A DNA stretch of 10,394 nucleotides, from positions 1-10,394 of the forward strand of contig CALXSW010000142.1 of the NCBI GenBank assembly GCA_944391255.1. Direction: 5' to 3'. The stretch is from an uncultured Clostridia bacterium (GTDB lineage Bacteria > Bacillota > Clostridia > UBA1381). This document shows, piece after piece, positions 1 through 7,880 of this stretch. The notes under the pieces are model-generated. The model did no database searches. It was not told where the DNA came from and saw only the letters and a list, made by a program, of their open reading frames with translations. The position numbers and the translations under genes are program-made. Within the stretch, counting starts at the first letter, position 1. The number at the start of each line of letters is the position of its first letter.

Positions 1-281
1 TCCGGCTCTGACTCGATATCTTCATCTTCAGCCGCATCAGCCTGCGATTTATCTGATTCGCTTTCGATCAGCCGATCCTCGCCGCTCGTGTCTTTTTCCT
101 CGCTCGTGTCAAACATATTTTTTGATATCGAATCGTCGAGCATAGGCCCTATCAGAAATCTTCCGCCTATACCCATAACGAGCATAAGCGCGGCAACAGC
201 TATCACCGACGTTACTATCTTTTTTCTTGTATTATTATTTTTCATTTCATGCTTGTTTTTAATATCATGCTTATTTTTCAT
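1..281 (-). CDS. Partial gene: single-pass membrane protein with acidic outer segment, function unknown
   Basis: The reading frame is open from an ATG at 279-281 to the window edge, so only the first 93 residues are visible and the C-terminus is missing. I do not recognise the family. The N-terminus is short and very basic (Lys, Asn, His), followed by one hydrophobic segment at about residues 22-40 (IVTSVIAVAALMLVMGIGG) that could be a membrane anchor or uncleaved signal. From about residue 49 the chain is rich in Asp, Glu and Ser, like a flexible linker. Basic residues before the segment and acidic ones after it favour an N-in, C-out topology. It begins 8 nt after the ftsY stop, so it is probably translated from the same mRNA. 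No strong Shine-Dalgarno is seen; an in-frame ATG at 243-245 (Met13) is an alternative start that would remove a small six-residue tandem repeat. The reading frame is well supported, the function is not. Confidence 0.7.
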   Translation of the reverse strand, partial: MKNKHDIKNKHEMKNNNTRKKIVTSVIAVAALMLVMGIGGRFLIGPMLDDSISKNMFDTSEEKDTSGEDRLIESESDKSQADAAEDEDIESEP

Positions 282-289
282 ACCATTTA

Positions 290-1201
290 TTATTCTTCGA
301 ACAGCGCTCTCGCAAAGCTCTCCGGATCAAATACCTGCAAGTCGTCAAGTCTTTCACCTACACCGATGAATTTTACAGGTATATTCTGCTCCTTCGCTAT
401 TGAGATAACTATTCCGCCCTTAGCCGTTCCGTCAAGCTTTGTCAGCACAATACCTGTAAGCTCAGACACCTCGCCGAACAGCTTCGCCTGACTTACGGCG
501 TTCTGTCCTGTTGTGGCGTCAAGCACAAGCAGGTTTTCTCTTGACGAATCCGGCAGCTCCTTGCTCACTACTCTGTTTATCTTCTCAAGCTCCGCCATAA
601 GATTCTTCTTATTGTGCAGACGTCCTGCCGTGTCTACGATAAGCACATCGACGCCGCGCGCCTTTGCCGCGTTGCACGCGTCATAAACGACGGCTGCCGG
701 ATCGCTGCCCTCCTGATGCTTTATTATATCGCAGCCGCTGCGCTTTGCCCATATATCGAGCTGATCTATCGCCGCCGCGCGGAACGTGTCAGCCGCGGCG
801 AGAAGGACCTTCTTGCCCTGTGATTTATAATATGTCGCCATCTTGCCTATAGATGTCGTTTTTCCAACGCCGTTTACGCCTATTACAAGCACTACTGCCG
901 GCGTGCTGTCAAGCTTCATCTCACAGTCAAGCTCGCAGAGCGCGTCTGATATTACCGCCTGAAGCTCTTTTTTTACCTCGTTTCCGTCTTTTATATGCTT
1001 TCTCTTAACTCTCGATCTCAGCTCATCTATGAGCGCCACTGACGTTTCCATACCAAGATCCGCCATTATCAGCGCTTCCTCAAGATTCTCAAAAAGCTCC
1101 TCATCAACAGCCACAAACACGCTGAACACGTTGTTTACCTTTTCAGCTATCGACTCGCTCGTTTTTTTCAGACCGGATTTTAATCTGTCAAACAGTCCCA
1201 T
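290..1201 (-). CDS. ftsY: Signal recognition particle receptor FtsY (SRP GTPase)
   Basis: This is the SRP receptor GTPase. It docks SRP-ribosome-nascent chain complexes at the inner face of the membrane and hands them to the SecYEG translocon, pairing with Ffh in a reciprocal GTPase complex. The 303-residue protein has a helical N domain (about 1-95) and a G domain. Visible G motifs are GVNGVGKTT at 108-116 (P-loop), DTFRAAA at 138-144, DTAGR at 190-194, TKLD at 254-257 with GTAKGG just after, and the closing GVGERLDDLQVFDP near 280-293, which is characteristic of FtsY. The long acidic A domain of Escherichia coli FtsY is absent, and the length is typical of Gram-positive FtsY. The ATG at 1199-1201 is preceded by GAGAGGT with a 6-nt spacer. 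It follows smc after 38 nt, the conserved smc-ftsY order of Bacillota. Confidence 0.97.
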   Translation of the reverse strand: MGLFDRLKSGLKKTSESIAEKVNNVFSVFVAVDEELFENLEEALIMADLGMETSVALIDELRSRVKRKHIKDGNEVKKELQAVISDALCELDCEMKLDSTPAVVLVIGVNGVGKTTSIGKMATYYKSQGKKVLLAAADTFRAAAIDQLDIWAKRSGCDIIKHQEGSDPAAVVYDACNAAKARGVDVLIVDTAGRLHNKKNLMAELEKINRVVSKELPDSSRENLLVLDATTGQNAVSQAKLFGEVSELTGIVLTKLDGTAKGGIVISIAKEQNIPVKFIGVGERLDDLQVFDPESFARALFEE

Positions 1202-1239
1202 TTCCTAACCTCTCTTTTTATTTATTAGAATTTTTCTGA

Positions 1240-4200
1240 TCAATCATTTTTTATCAGATCATCATCGACCTCGTCAAGCTGCAGCGAAAGCAGCTTTGAA
1301 ACGCCCGATTCCTGCATCGTGACACCGTACAACACCGATGCCGCTTCCATTGAGCCACGGCGGTGAGTTATGATGATAAACTGAGTTGTGTCTATATAAT
1401 TTTTTAAGTACGTTGCAAAACGCGAAACGTTAACGTCATCAAGCGCCGCGTCTATCTCGTCAAGGATACAGAACGGCGTAGGCTTAACGCGCAGTATCGC
1501 GAAAAGCAGAGCGATCGCGATAAACGATTTCTCGCCGCCCGAATACAGATTTATATTCTGCAATCCCTTGCCCGGCAGCTGCACCTCTATCTCGATACCG
1601 CTCGTAAGTATATTATCAGGATCGGACAAATAGAGCTTTCCGCGTCCGCCGCCAAACAGCTCCGTGAACACCTCTGAAAAAGCCTTGTTTATCTCCGTAA
1701 ACTGCTCGCTGAAATGCTCCTTCATAAGATCTTCCATAGAGTCTATGAGCTTTACAAGATTGTCTTTCGATTTCTCAAGATCTGCCTTCTGCTTTGTCAT
1801 GAACTCGTATCGTTCCTTTACAGCTTTGTATTCCTCTATAGAATCCATATTAACGCTTCCGAGAGATCTGATCTTTCTCTTTAGCTCCGCTAAATGCTCT
1901 GATGCCTCTTTCACGTTTTCAGTTTCGGTTTTCAGCTCCACAGCCTCTGAATATGTCAGCTCATAATCATCCCATATCCTGTTTATCGTGCTTTCTCTGT
2001 CAGAACGCAGCTTTGTCCGCCTGTTTTCAAGCCTTACAAGCTCATTCTGAAGCTCGATTATCCTGTTTGTTATATCCTTGTTCACGCCTCTGAACTGCTT
2101 CATCTTCTCCGCGATCTCTGCCTTGCGCTCATCTATCGCGCGCAGTCTGCCGCGTATCTCATCTGATAAGCTCTTCGCGCTATCAAGCAGCTTTTCTTTT
2201 TCAGCTATACTATTTTTATAGCTCTCGCTGCTTTCATTAAGCTCAATTATGCGCTCCTCGCGCTCCGCTATCTCTCGCTTTGAATTTTCAAGCTCTCTTC
2301 TGAGCGTTTCTGACGCCTGACGCTTAAGCGCGATATCCTTGTTCAGCTCCGCTATGCGGTCTGTTATATCGCTGCTGCGCGCGGCGATCTCGTTTTTCTT
2401 TTCAACAAGCTCGTTTCTGCTGTCTACAAGCTCTGCCATCGCTTCCTCAAGCTTCTTGTTCTTCGTCCTGAGTGATGACGCCTTGGCTATATATTCCGCC
2501 ACCTCGTCAGCTGTTTCGCGCAGGTTCTTTTCTATCGTTTCAAGCTCGTCTTCAAGATTGCTGCTGCCGCTCTCCTCAAGCGATTTTTTTTGCATTGTAA
2601 GCGTGTTTTCAAGTCTTATAACATCATTTTCGTATTCGCGCATCAGCGGCACAAACGTGCTGAGCTGTGATTCGCAAAGCGAAAGCTCCGAGGACTGCTC
2701 CTCTCTCTTTTTTCTAAGTGAATCCATGACGCGGCCAAGAGAAACAAGATCAGCTGTAAGCTCCTTTACCTCCGTTGCTCTTGACAAAAATCCGCTCTGC
2801 TTATTCACGCTTCCGCCAGACATAGAGCCGCCGGCGTTCAGCACATCGCCCTCAAGCGTAACTACCTTGAACCTGTATCCGAATTTCCTGCTCATAGCTA
2901 TGGCATTATCTATGTTGTCCGTCACAACTACCCTGCCAAGCAGCGAGCGGAATATGCCGTCATATTTTCTGTCGTATTTAATAAGCTCTGACGCTATTCC
3001 GATATATCCGGCAGATGACGATATTTCAGCCGCATTATCAAGCGTTCTGCCCTTTACAGATGTGACAGGAAGAAAAGTAGCGCGTCCGCCGCCTGTTTTC
3101 CTAAGATATGCAATAGCCGCCTTTGCGTCCTGCTCCGACTCAACTATTATGTTTTGCAGCGCTCCGCCGAGAGCCGTTTCGATCGCAAGCACATATCTCT
3201 TTTCAACATCTACAAGACCTGATATCGTTCCGTATATCGAAAGTCCTTTCAGCTCCTTTGCTGTTAGAACCGCCTTTACGCTCCGCGCGTATCCGGCATA
3301 GTCGTTTTCAAGTCCCTCAAGTATCTTTTTCTTTGATGACTTTGAATTGTACTCGACCTGCTTTTCATTCAGCTCCGCGTTTGTATCCTTTAACAGCTTT
3401 TCCGCGTTTTCGCGTCTCTTCGTCAGATCATCTACATTTTCACGCATACCCGAAAGCTTTCTGTTCGCCTCGCTGATATCATTTCTTGTTTTTTCTATAT
3501 CACGGCGCGTGTTTTCTATGCCCTCGTTAAACGCGCGTATCTCACCCGACACGCTTTCCTTTCTCTCAAGGAAGCTGTTTCGGAGCGTTTCAATACCGTT
3601 TGCGCGCTCATTTAGCTGCGCGATCTCGTTCTCACGCGAGAAATACTCGTTTCTGCTCTCCGCTATGCGCGCGTCTATCTCGCCTATTCGCGCGTCGCAG
3701 TCGTCTGACGCGGCAATTGATCCCGATAGACTTGAAGCGATGCTCTCCGATTCACGCGTCTTTTCCGCTATCTCCGTTTCGCCCGCCTTTATCTCATCAG
3801 CGCGCTCCGCGTCACGCTGCTTTATCGCGTCTATTTCCCGCTTTATCCTGTCTGTATTTATCTCGTTGTTTTTTATATTATTTTTTATTATATTTATGTC
3901 TGTTCCGTATGACGATATTCCGGACTCATTCTGTATGAGTTTAGCATTGACCTCTGTCTTTTCCTCATCGCGCTCCTTGCTCTCATCATAAAGACTGTTC
4001 ATTATACGCTCGTTCTCTGTTTCCTGCGAGCGAACCTCGTCAAGCTCTTCCTCTACAGATCTATATTTCTCATCTGCCGACTCCGTGTCAGCCTTATTCT
4101 TATCGAGCGCTATTATGCTCAAATTTATGTCGAGCTGCTTCATCTCGCCGTATATATCAAGATATTTTCTCGCCTTCTCACTCTGCCTGAGAAGCGGTCC

Positions 4201-4806
4201 GAGCTGACTTTCAAGCTCTGCTGAGATATCGCCTATTCTGACGAGATTGTCGTCAACGCTTGCAAGCTTTCTTATAGCCTCGTCCTTTTTATATTTATAC
4301 TTTGAAACACCTGCCGCCTCTTCAAATATGCTTCGTCTGTCTTCAGCCTTTGTTGAGAGTATCTGCGACACGTTTCCCTGTCCGATTATAGAATAGCCGT
4401 CACGTCCGAGACCTGTGTCCATAAACAGCTCGTTCACGTCTTTAAGACGGCAGTTGGCGCGGTTTATCTGATACACGCTTTCGCCGCTTCTGAAAAGACG
4501 TCTTGTAACGATCACCTCATCAAACTCAACGTTGAAATCCCTGTTTGAATTGTCGAGTACAAGGCTGACCTCAGCATAGTTAAGACCTTTTCTCGTCTGC
4601 GTTCCGGTAAATATGACGTCCTGCATATTTGATCCGCGCAGCGATTTCGCGCTCGTTTCGCCCATTACCCAGCGTATCGCGTCTGAAATATTACTCTTTC
4701 CGCTTCCGTTTGGTCCTACAACTGCCGTAGTGCCGTCCATAAAATCAAGCACTGTCTTATCGGCAAATGATTTAAACCCTTGAAGCTCAAGTCGTTTTAA
4801 CAGCAA
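1240..4806 (-). CDS. smc: Chromosome segregation/condensation ATPase SMC
   Basis: SMC is the core ATPase of the bacterial condensin complex. It works with ScpA and ScpB to load on DNA near the origin, extrude loops and keep sister chromosomes apart. The 1188 residues match the usual length of about 1180-1190. Seen in order: the N-terminal motif LKRLELQGFKSFADKT; Walker A GPNGSGKS at 31-38; a Q-loop region with GQGNVSQIL near 146-154; a long Glu/Lys/Arg-rich coiled coil; a hinge at roughly 505-665 ending near GGSMSGGS; the returning coiled coil; the ABC signature LYSGGEKS at 1087-1094; and Walker B with DEID starting at 1116, so the catalytic Glu is 1117. The start is TTG at 4804-4806, chosen because AGGGAGGT lies 8 nt upstream and the encoded N-terminus matches the family. 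The first 20 nt overlap the end of the radical SAM gene, indicating translational coupling. ScpA and ScpB are not in the window. No break or missing motif was seen. Confidence 0.97.
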   Translation of the reverse strand: MLLKRLELQGFKSFADKTVLDFMDGTTAVVGPNGSGKSNISDAIRWVMGETSAKSLRGSNMQDVIFTGTQTRKGLNYAEVSLVLDNSNRDFNVEFDEVIVTRRLFRSGESVYQINRANCRLKDVNELFMDTGLGRDGYSIIGQGNVSQILSTKAEDRRSIFEEAAGVSKYKYKKDEAIRKLASVDDNLVRIGDISAELESQLGPLLRQSEKARKYLDIYGEMKQLDINLSIIALDKNKADTESADEKYRSVEEELDEVRSQETENERIMNSLYDESKERDEEKTEVNAKLIQNESGISSYGTDINIIKNNIKNNEINTDRIKREIDAIKQRDAERADEIKAGETEIAEKTRESESIASSLSGSIAASDDCDARIGEIDARIAESRNEYFSRENEIAQLNERANGIETLRNSFLERKESVSGEIRAFNEGIENTRRDIEKTRNDISEANRKLSGMRENVDDLTKRRENAEKLLKDTNAELNEKQVEYNSKSSKKKILEGLENDYAGYARSVKAVLTAKELKGLSIYGTISGLVDVEKRYVLAIETALGGALQNIIVESEQDAKAAIAYLRKTGGGRATFLPVTSVKGRTLDNAAEISSSAGYIGIASELIKYDRKYDGIFRSLLGRVVVTDNIDNAIAMSRKFGYRFKVVTLEGDVLNAGGSMSGGSVNKQSGFLSRATEVKELTADLVSLGRVMDSLRKKREEQSSELSLCESQLSTFVPLMREYENDVIRLENTLTMQKKSLEESGSSNLEDELETIEKNLRETADEVAEYIAKASSLRTKNKKLEEAMAELVDSRNELVEKKNEIAARSSDITDRIAELNKDIALKRQASETLRRELENSKREIAEREERIIELNESSESYKNSIAEKEKLLDSAKSLSDEIRGRLRAIDERKAEIAEKMKQFRGVNKDITNRIIELQNELVRLENRRTKLRSDRESTINRIWDDYELTYSEAVELKTETENVKEASEHLAELKRKIRSLGSVNMDSIEEYKAVKERYEFMTKQKADLEKSKDNLVKLIDSMEDLMKEHFSEQFTEINKAFSEVFTELFGGGRGKLYLSDPDNILTSGIEIEVQLPGKGLQNINLYSGGEKSFIAIALLFAILRVKPTPFCILDEIDAALDDVNVSRFATYLKNYIDTTQFIIITHRRGSMEAASVLYGVTMQESGVSKLLSLQLDEVDDDLIKND

Positions 4807-5797
4807 TCAGCCTTACCTCCCTCTTTTTTAAATTACTGTCCCCTTTTACAAAGGCATTAACACCGTATTCTTTTTTGAGGCGCTCTATATTCCTTCTTCT
4901 GTTTCCGCATACCTTTGATATCTCACGCGGATCGACATGTATTTCTATGTCCCCGTCTATCTTGTGTGACGTTATTATGCCGTAATATATCTCGCTCTCT
5001 ACAAGCTCGCCGAATGCCGGATGAAACGGTCCCGCTACAACTGACGCGTGATCGTTTATCTCCTCCGTAGGCTGCAATCCAACCCTTATAACATCGACTC
5101 CGCTCTCCTCATACGTCAAAACAAGCTTTGCGCAAAGCCTTACTGCCTCGTCCACCGTCTGCGGTATATATGATCCGTTTTCATACAGCGTTTTTAGCGC
5201 CGTGTCTTTTATCGTCAATGTCGGATATATCCTGACGCATGAAGGGTTGAGCGCTATAAGCTCATGCGCCGTTTCTACAGACTTTTCATCTGTGTCAAGC
5301 GGCAGTCCTGTCATCTGCTGCACGCCGAGTCTGAAATCATAGCTGTGTATCATTTCACACGCTTTTCTGACCTGCTCCGCGCTGTGACCTCTGTTTGACG
5401 CTCTTAAAACGTCCTCGTCCATCGACTGCACGCCAAGCTCTATCGTTGTAACTCCGTACCTTTTAAGATTTTCAAGTATCTCATCGCTTATATAGTCCGG
5501 CCGCGTTGAAAGACGTATCCCGTCTATCCTGCCATCGTTTATATACGGCGCGACACGCTCCATAAGCGCGCTCTGCTCCGCTATAGGTATCCCCGTAAAG
5601 CTTCCGCCGAAAAATGCCGCTTCTATATCGGCATTCTCCGGAAGAGTCGAGAGATGGCGCTCTATTATCTCCGTTACATCGTCCGGCGTCGTTTCCTTTA
5701 TCTGTCCCGTTATTCTCTTCTGATTGCAGAATACGCAGTCATACGGACAGCCCTTATGCGGCACAAATATCGGTATATTATATTTTCTTCTTTTCAT
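4787..5797 (-). CDS. Elp3-like radical SAM protein without acetyltransferase domain
   Basis: This 336-residue protein belongs to the radical SAM superfamily. Cys17, Cys21 and Cys24 in GCPYDCVFC form the CxxxCxxC site that binds the 4Fe-4S cluster used to cleave S-adenosylmethionine. Later motifs are GGSFTGI at 64-70 (SAM-binding Gly-rich strand), STRPDYI at 97-103, IELGVQSMDEDVLRASNRGH at about 119-138, and GLPLDTD near 164. The STRPDY and ELGVQS...NRGH motifs are typical of the Elp3 branch. Elp3 proper carries a C-terminal GNAT domain for tRNA wobble-uridine modification; this protein is too short for one and instead ends in about 80 residues containing GPFHPAFGELVES. The substrate is unknown. 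A tRNA or RNA modification role is only an inference from the Elp3 similarity. The gene overlaps rnc by 20 nt and smc by 20 nt. Its ATG has no clear Shine-Dalgarno, so translation is probably coupled to rnc. Confidence 0.9.
   Translation of the reverse strand: MKRRKYNIPIFVPHKGCPYDCVFCNQKRITGQIKETTPDDVTEIIERHLSTLPENADIEAAFFGGSFTGIPIAEQSALMERVAPYINDGRIDGIRLSTRPDYISDEILENLKRYGVTTIELGVQSMDEDVLRASNRGHSAEQVRKACEMIHSYDFRLGVQQMTGLPLDTDEKSVETAHELIALNPSCVRIYPTLTIKDTALKTLYENGSYIPQTVDEAVRLCAKLVLTYEESGVDVIRVGLQPTEEINDHASVVAGPFHPAFGELVESEIYYGIITSHKIDGDIEIHVDPREISKVCGNRRRNIERLKKEYGVNAFVKGDSNLKKREVRLIAVKTT
4804..4822 (-). promoter_or_regulatory. Ribosome binding site deciding the TTG start of smc
   Basis: On the minus strand AGGGAGGT (4815-4822) stands 8 nt before the TTG at 4804-4806. 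Both lie inside the 3' end of the upstream radical SAM gene. No in-frame ATG gives a suitable N-terminus, and this start produces the expected SMC beginning (MLLKRLELQGFKSF), so TTG is the likely initiator. Confidence 0.8.
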
Positions 5798-6467
5798 TAT
5801 TTTTTATATCGGCTATAGCCGCTTTCGCGGCAGCCTGCTCCGCTATCTTTTTACTATGTCCTGTCGCAGTGTTTTTCGGCTCTCCGTTTATTATTACCTG
5901 AACGGTAAAGAGCTTATTATGCTCCTTGCCCTCCTCTGCTATAGTCCTGTACGAAACACTGCTTCTTCCGTCACGCTGCACTATCTCCTGCAGAGTAGTC
6001 TTGTAATCGGAATAATATTCACCTTTAAGCACCTTTTCTATCCTGTCCTGCATCAGATCAAGAAGCCATGACCTCGCCTTTTCAAATCCGGCATCAAGAT
6101 ATATCGATGCTAAAACCGCCTCAAACGCGTCTGATATGACAGACGGACGTTTTCTTCCGCCTGTGCGCTCCTCACCCTTGCCAAGGAAAACCAATTCGTT
6201 TAGGTTTATCTTCTCCGCTATCTCAGCGAGTGACTGCTCGCATACGAGAGTAGCTCTGAATTTCGTTAGATCACCCTCGTCAACGTCCTTTACGCGGTTA
6301 AATATATAATCGCTCACGATTATACTCAGCACCGAATCACCGAGAAACTCAAGACGCTCATTGTCACGCGTATGGCTTTCATTGGCATAGGAACTGTGTG
6401 TCAGCGCGCGTCTGAGCAGCTCCTTATTTTTATATTCATATCCTATTTTTCTTTCAGCATTATCCAT
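5778..6467 (-). CDS. rnc: Ribonuclease III
   Basis: RNase III is the double-strand-specific endoribonuclease that releases 16S and 23S rRNA precursors and cuts structured mRNAs and sense-antisense duplexes. It acts as a dimer in the cytoplasm. The 229-residue protein has the catalytic domain first, with the signature NERLEFLGDSVL at 36-47 (Glu40 and Asp44 coordinate metal) and SDAFEAVLASIYLDAG at 112-127 (Asp113 and Glu116 complete the acidic site). A double-stranded RNA binding domain runs from about 154 to 222, ending with GHSKKIAEQAAAKAAI. The start at 6465-6467 is chosen because AGAAGGA lies 6-7 nt upstream and the length is normal. An in-frame TTG at 6495-6497 would add ten residues but lies within a strong hairpin and has no ribosome binding site. 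The 3' end overlaps the radical SAM gene by 20 nt. The leader hairpin at 6490-6534 may be a target for autoregulation, as known for E. coli rnc. Confidence 0.96.
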   Translation of the reverse strand: MDNAERKIGYEYKNKELLRRALTHSSYANESHTRDNERLEFLGDSVLSIIVSDYIFNRVKDVDEGDLTKFRATLVCEQSLAEIAEKINLNELVFLGKGEERTGGRKRPSVISDAFEAVLASIYLDAGFEKARSWLLDLMQDRIEKVLKGEYYSDYKTTLQEIVQRDGRSSVSYRTIAEEGKEHNKLFTVQVIINGEPKNTATGHSKKIAEQAAAKAAIADIKNNEKKKI

Positions 6468-6489
6468 TTCAATTTCCTTCTTGTTCTTA

Positions 6490-6534
6490 TTACGCAAATA
6501 ATGCGGAGCTGTACACGCCGCATTATTTGCATAA
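6490..6534 (-). repeat. Strong inverted repeat (hairpin) in the rnc leader
   Basis: GCAAATAATGCGG (6494-6506) and CCGCATTATTTGC (6518-6530) are perfect 13-base complements around an 11-nt loop. After one mismatch (6493/6531), three more pairs form (6490-6492 with 6532-6534). In the minus-strand transcript the hairpin ends about 9 nt before the rnc Shine-Dalgarno. No T-run follows on either strand, so it is not a canonical intrinsic terminator. It could be an mRNA processing or stability element or a weak attenuator. Confidence 0.85.
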
Positions 6535-6641
6535 ATATTTAAGAAAATAATGACCCCCGTCGCATATCAGTGAAGCTGTAGCATAAGCGGATAAAACACG
6601 CGCTCATAAGACGCTCCGCTGCATTACGGATCAAATCTTTC

Positions 6642-7880
6642 TCAATCCACATACTTTTTGAATACTACAGTGGCATTATGTCCGCCAAAGCCGAGTGAAT
6701 TCGACATAGCGTAGTCAACAGCCTGATTTCTGCCCTCGTTAGGAACGTAATCAAGATCACATTCCGGATCAGGTGTTTCATAGTTTATAGTTGCCGGAAT
6801 ATATCCGTCCTCGATAGATTTAGCGCAGACTATAGCCTCAACCGCGCCGGCAGCGCCGAGCATATGGCCTGTCATTGACTTTGTTGAGCTTATTGCTACC
6901 TTGTATGCCGCGTCACCGAATACCTTCTTTATAGCGGCTGTTTCAAACGCGTCATTGTACTTTGTTGATGTGCCGTGAGCGTTGATATATGTTATCTCCT
7001 CAGGTGTTACGCCTGCGTCCTTAATAGCGAACTCCATAGCCTTCGCTCCGCCTTCGCCGCCCGGGATAGGGCTTGTGATATGATAAGCGTCATCTGTAGC
7101 GCCGTATCCGACCATCTCGCAGATGATATGCGCGCCTCTTGCCTTCGCATGCTCAAGCTCCTCAAGGATAAGGAATGCCGCGCCCTCTGACAATACGAAT
7201 CCGTCACGGTTAGCATCAAACGGTCTTGACGCATGCTTAGGATCGTCGTTGTTAGTTGACATAGCTTTCATGTTACAGAATCCGGCAAACGCTGTAGGCG
7301 CAACAGTAGCCTCGCAGCCTCCCGCTATTATAACATCATTGTCGCCATACTGGATATGACGGAACGCTGTGCCGAGCGCGTTTGTGCTTGACGCGCACGC
7401 TGTTACAACATTTTCGTTAACGCCCTTCGCGTTGAACTTTATAGCTACCTGACAAGCTGCCATGTTGCCTATCATCATCGGGATAAAGAACGGACTTACT
7501 CTGCCCGGTCCCTTTTCCATATAGTTTCTGTGCTGTTCCTCAAATGTCAGAATGCCTCCGATACCTGAGCCTGTGATACATCCCACTCTCCACGGATCTT
7601 CCTTTTCCATATCAAGACCTGAATTTTCAACAGCTTCGGTTGCGGCAATAAGAGCAAGCTGAGTGAATCTGTCCATCTTGCGCGCTTCCTTCTTATCGAT
7701 GAAGTCTGTGATTTCAAGATCCTTCACTTCGCCGGCAATTTGTGTTTTGTACGCTGAAGCATCAAAGCTCTTTACGAGATCAACACCGTTTACACCGTCT
7801 TTGATGTTCTGCCAGAATGTCTTTGCATCATTACCGATCGGCGTAACTGCGCCTATACCGGTTACTACAACTCTCTTCAT
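6642..7880 (-). CDS. fabF: 3-oxoacyl-[acyl-carrier-protein] synthase II (KAS II)
   Basis: FabF performs the decarboxylative condensation of malonyl-ACP with acyl-ACP that extends the fatty acid chain by two carbons in each cycle of type II synthesis. The 412-residue protein has the thiolase fold with the full Cys-His-His active site: Cys162 in VTACASSTNALG, His302 in NAHGTSTKYND, and Lys334 and His339 in SSTKSMTGHMLGAAG. These sit one residue from E. coli FabF Cys163, His303, Lys335 and His340. The C-terminal SNSLGFGGHNA loop holds the gating Phe typical of FabF and FabB. Its length and the THxND-like KYND context suit FabF, though KAS I and KAS II are hard to separate by eye. AGGAGG lies 12 nt before the ATG, a slightly long spacer. 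The gene is 223 nt after acpP and 174 nt before rnc, both larger gaps than elsewhere in the cluster. Confidence 0.95.
   Translation of the reverse strand: MKRVVVTGIGAVTPIGNDAKTFWQNIKDGVNGVDLVKSFDASAYKTQIAGEVKDLEITDFIDKKEARKMDRFTQLALIAATEAVENSGLDMEKEDPWRVGCITGSGIGGILTFEEQHRNYMEKGPGRVSPFFIPMMIGNMAACQVAIKFNAKGVNENVVTACASSTNALGTAFRHIQYGDNDVIIAGGCEATVAPTAFAGFCNMKAMSTNNDDPKHASRPFDANRDGFVLSEGAAFLILEELEHAKARGAHIICEMVGYGATDDAYHITSPIPGGEGGAKAMEFAIKDAGVTPEEITYINAHGTSTKYNDAFETAAIKKVFGDAAYKVAISSTKSMTGHMLGAAGAVEAIVCAKSIEDGYIPATINYETPDPECDLDYVPNEGRNQAVDYAMSNSLGFGGHNATVVFKKYVD

Noticed and set aside
2339..3301. Plus-strand open frame of 320 codons, very Ser/Phe-rich
   Set aside because: It is antisense to the SMC hinge and coiled coil. 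Its composition mirrors Glu/Lys/Arg codons read backwards, it has no recognisable domain, and the minus-strand SMC frame is unambiguous.
3347..3991. Plus-strand open frame of 214 codons
   Set aside because: Also antisense to the SMC coiled coil, with the same Ser/Phe/Arg-rich shadow composition and no family motif.
6468..6497. Extended RNase III start at a TTG (6495-6497)
   Set aside because: It lies in the arm of the leader hairpin without a ribosome binding site, while the downstream ATG has a good one.
6587..6619. Possible terminator after fabF
   Set aside because: The 8-bp stem (GCGGA/TCCGC plus GCG/CGC) is interrupted by an 8-nt bulge and is not followed by a T-run, so it cannot be supported as an intrinsic terminator.
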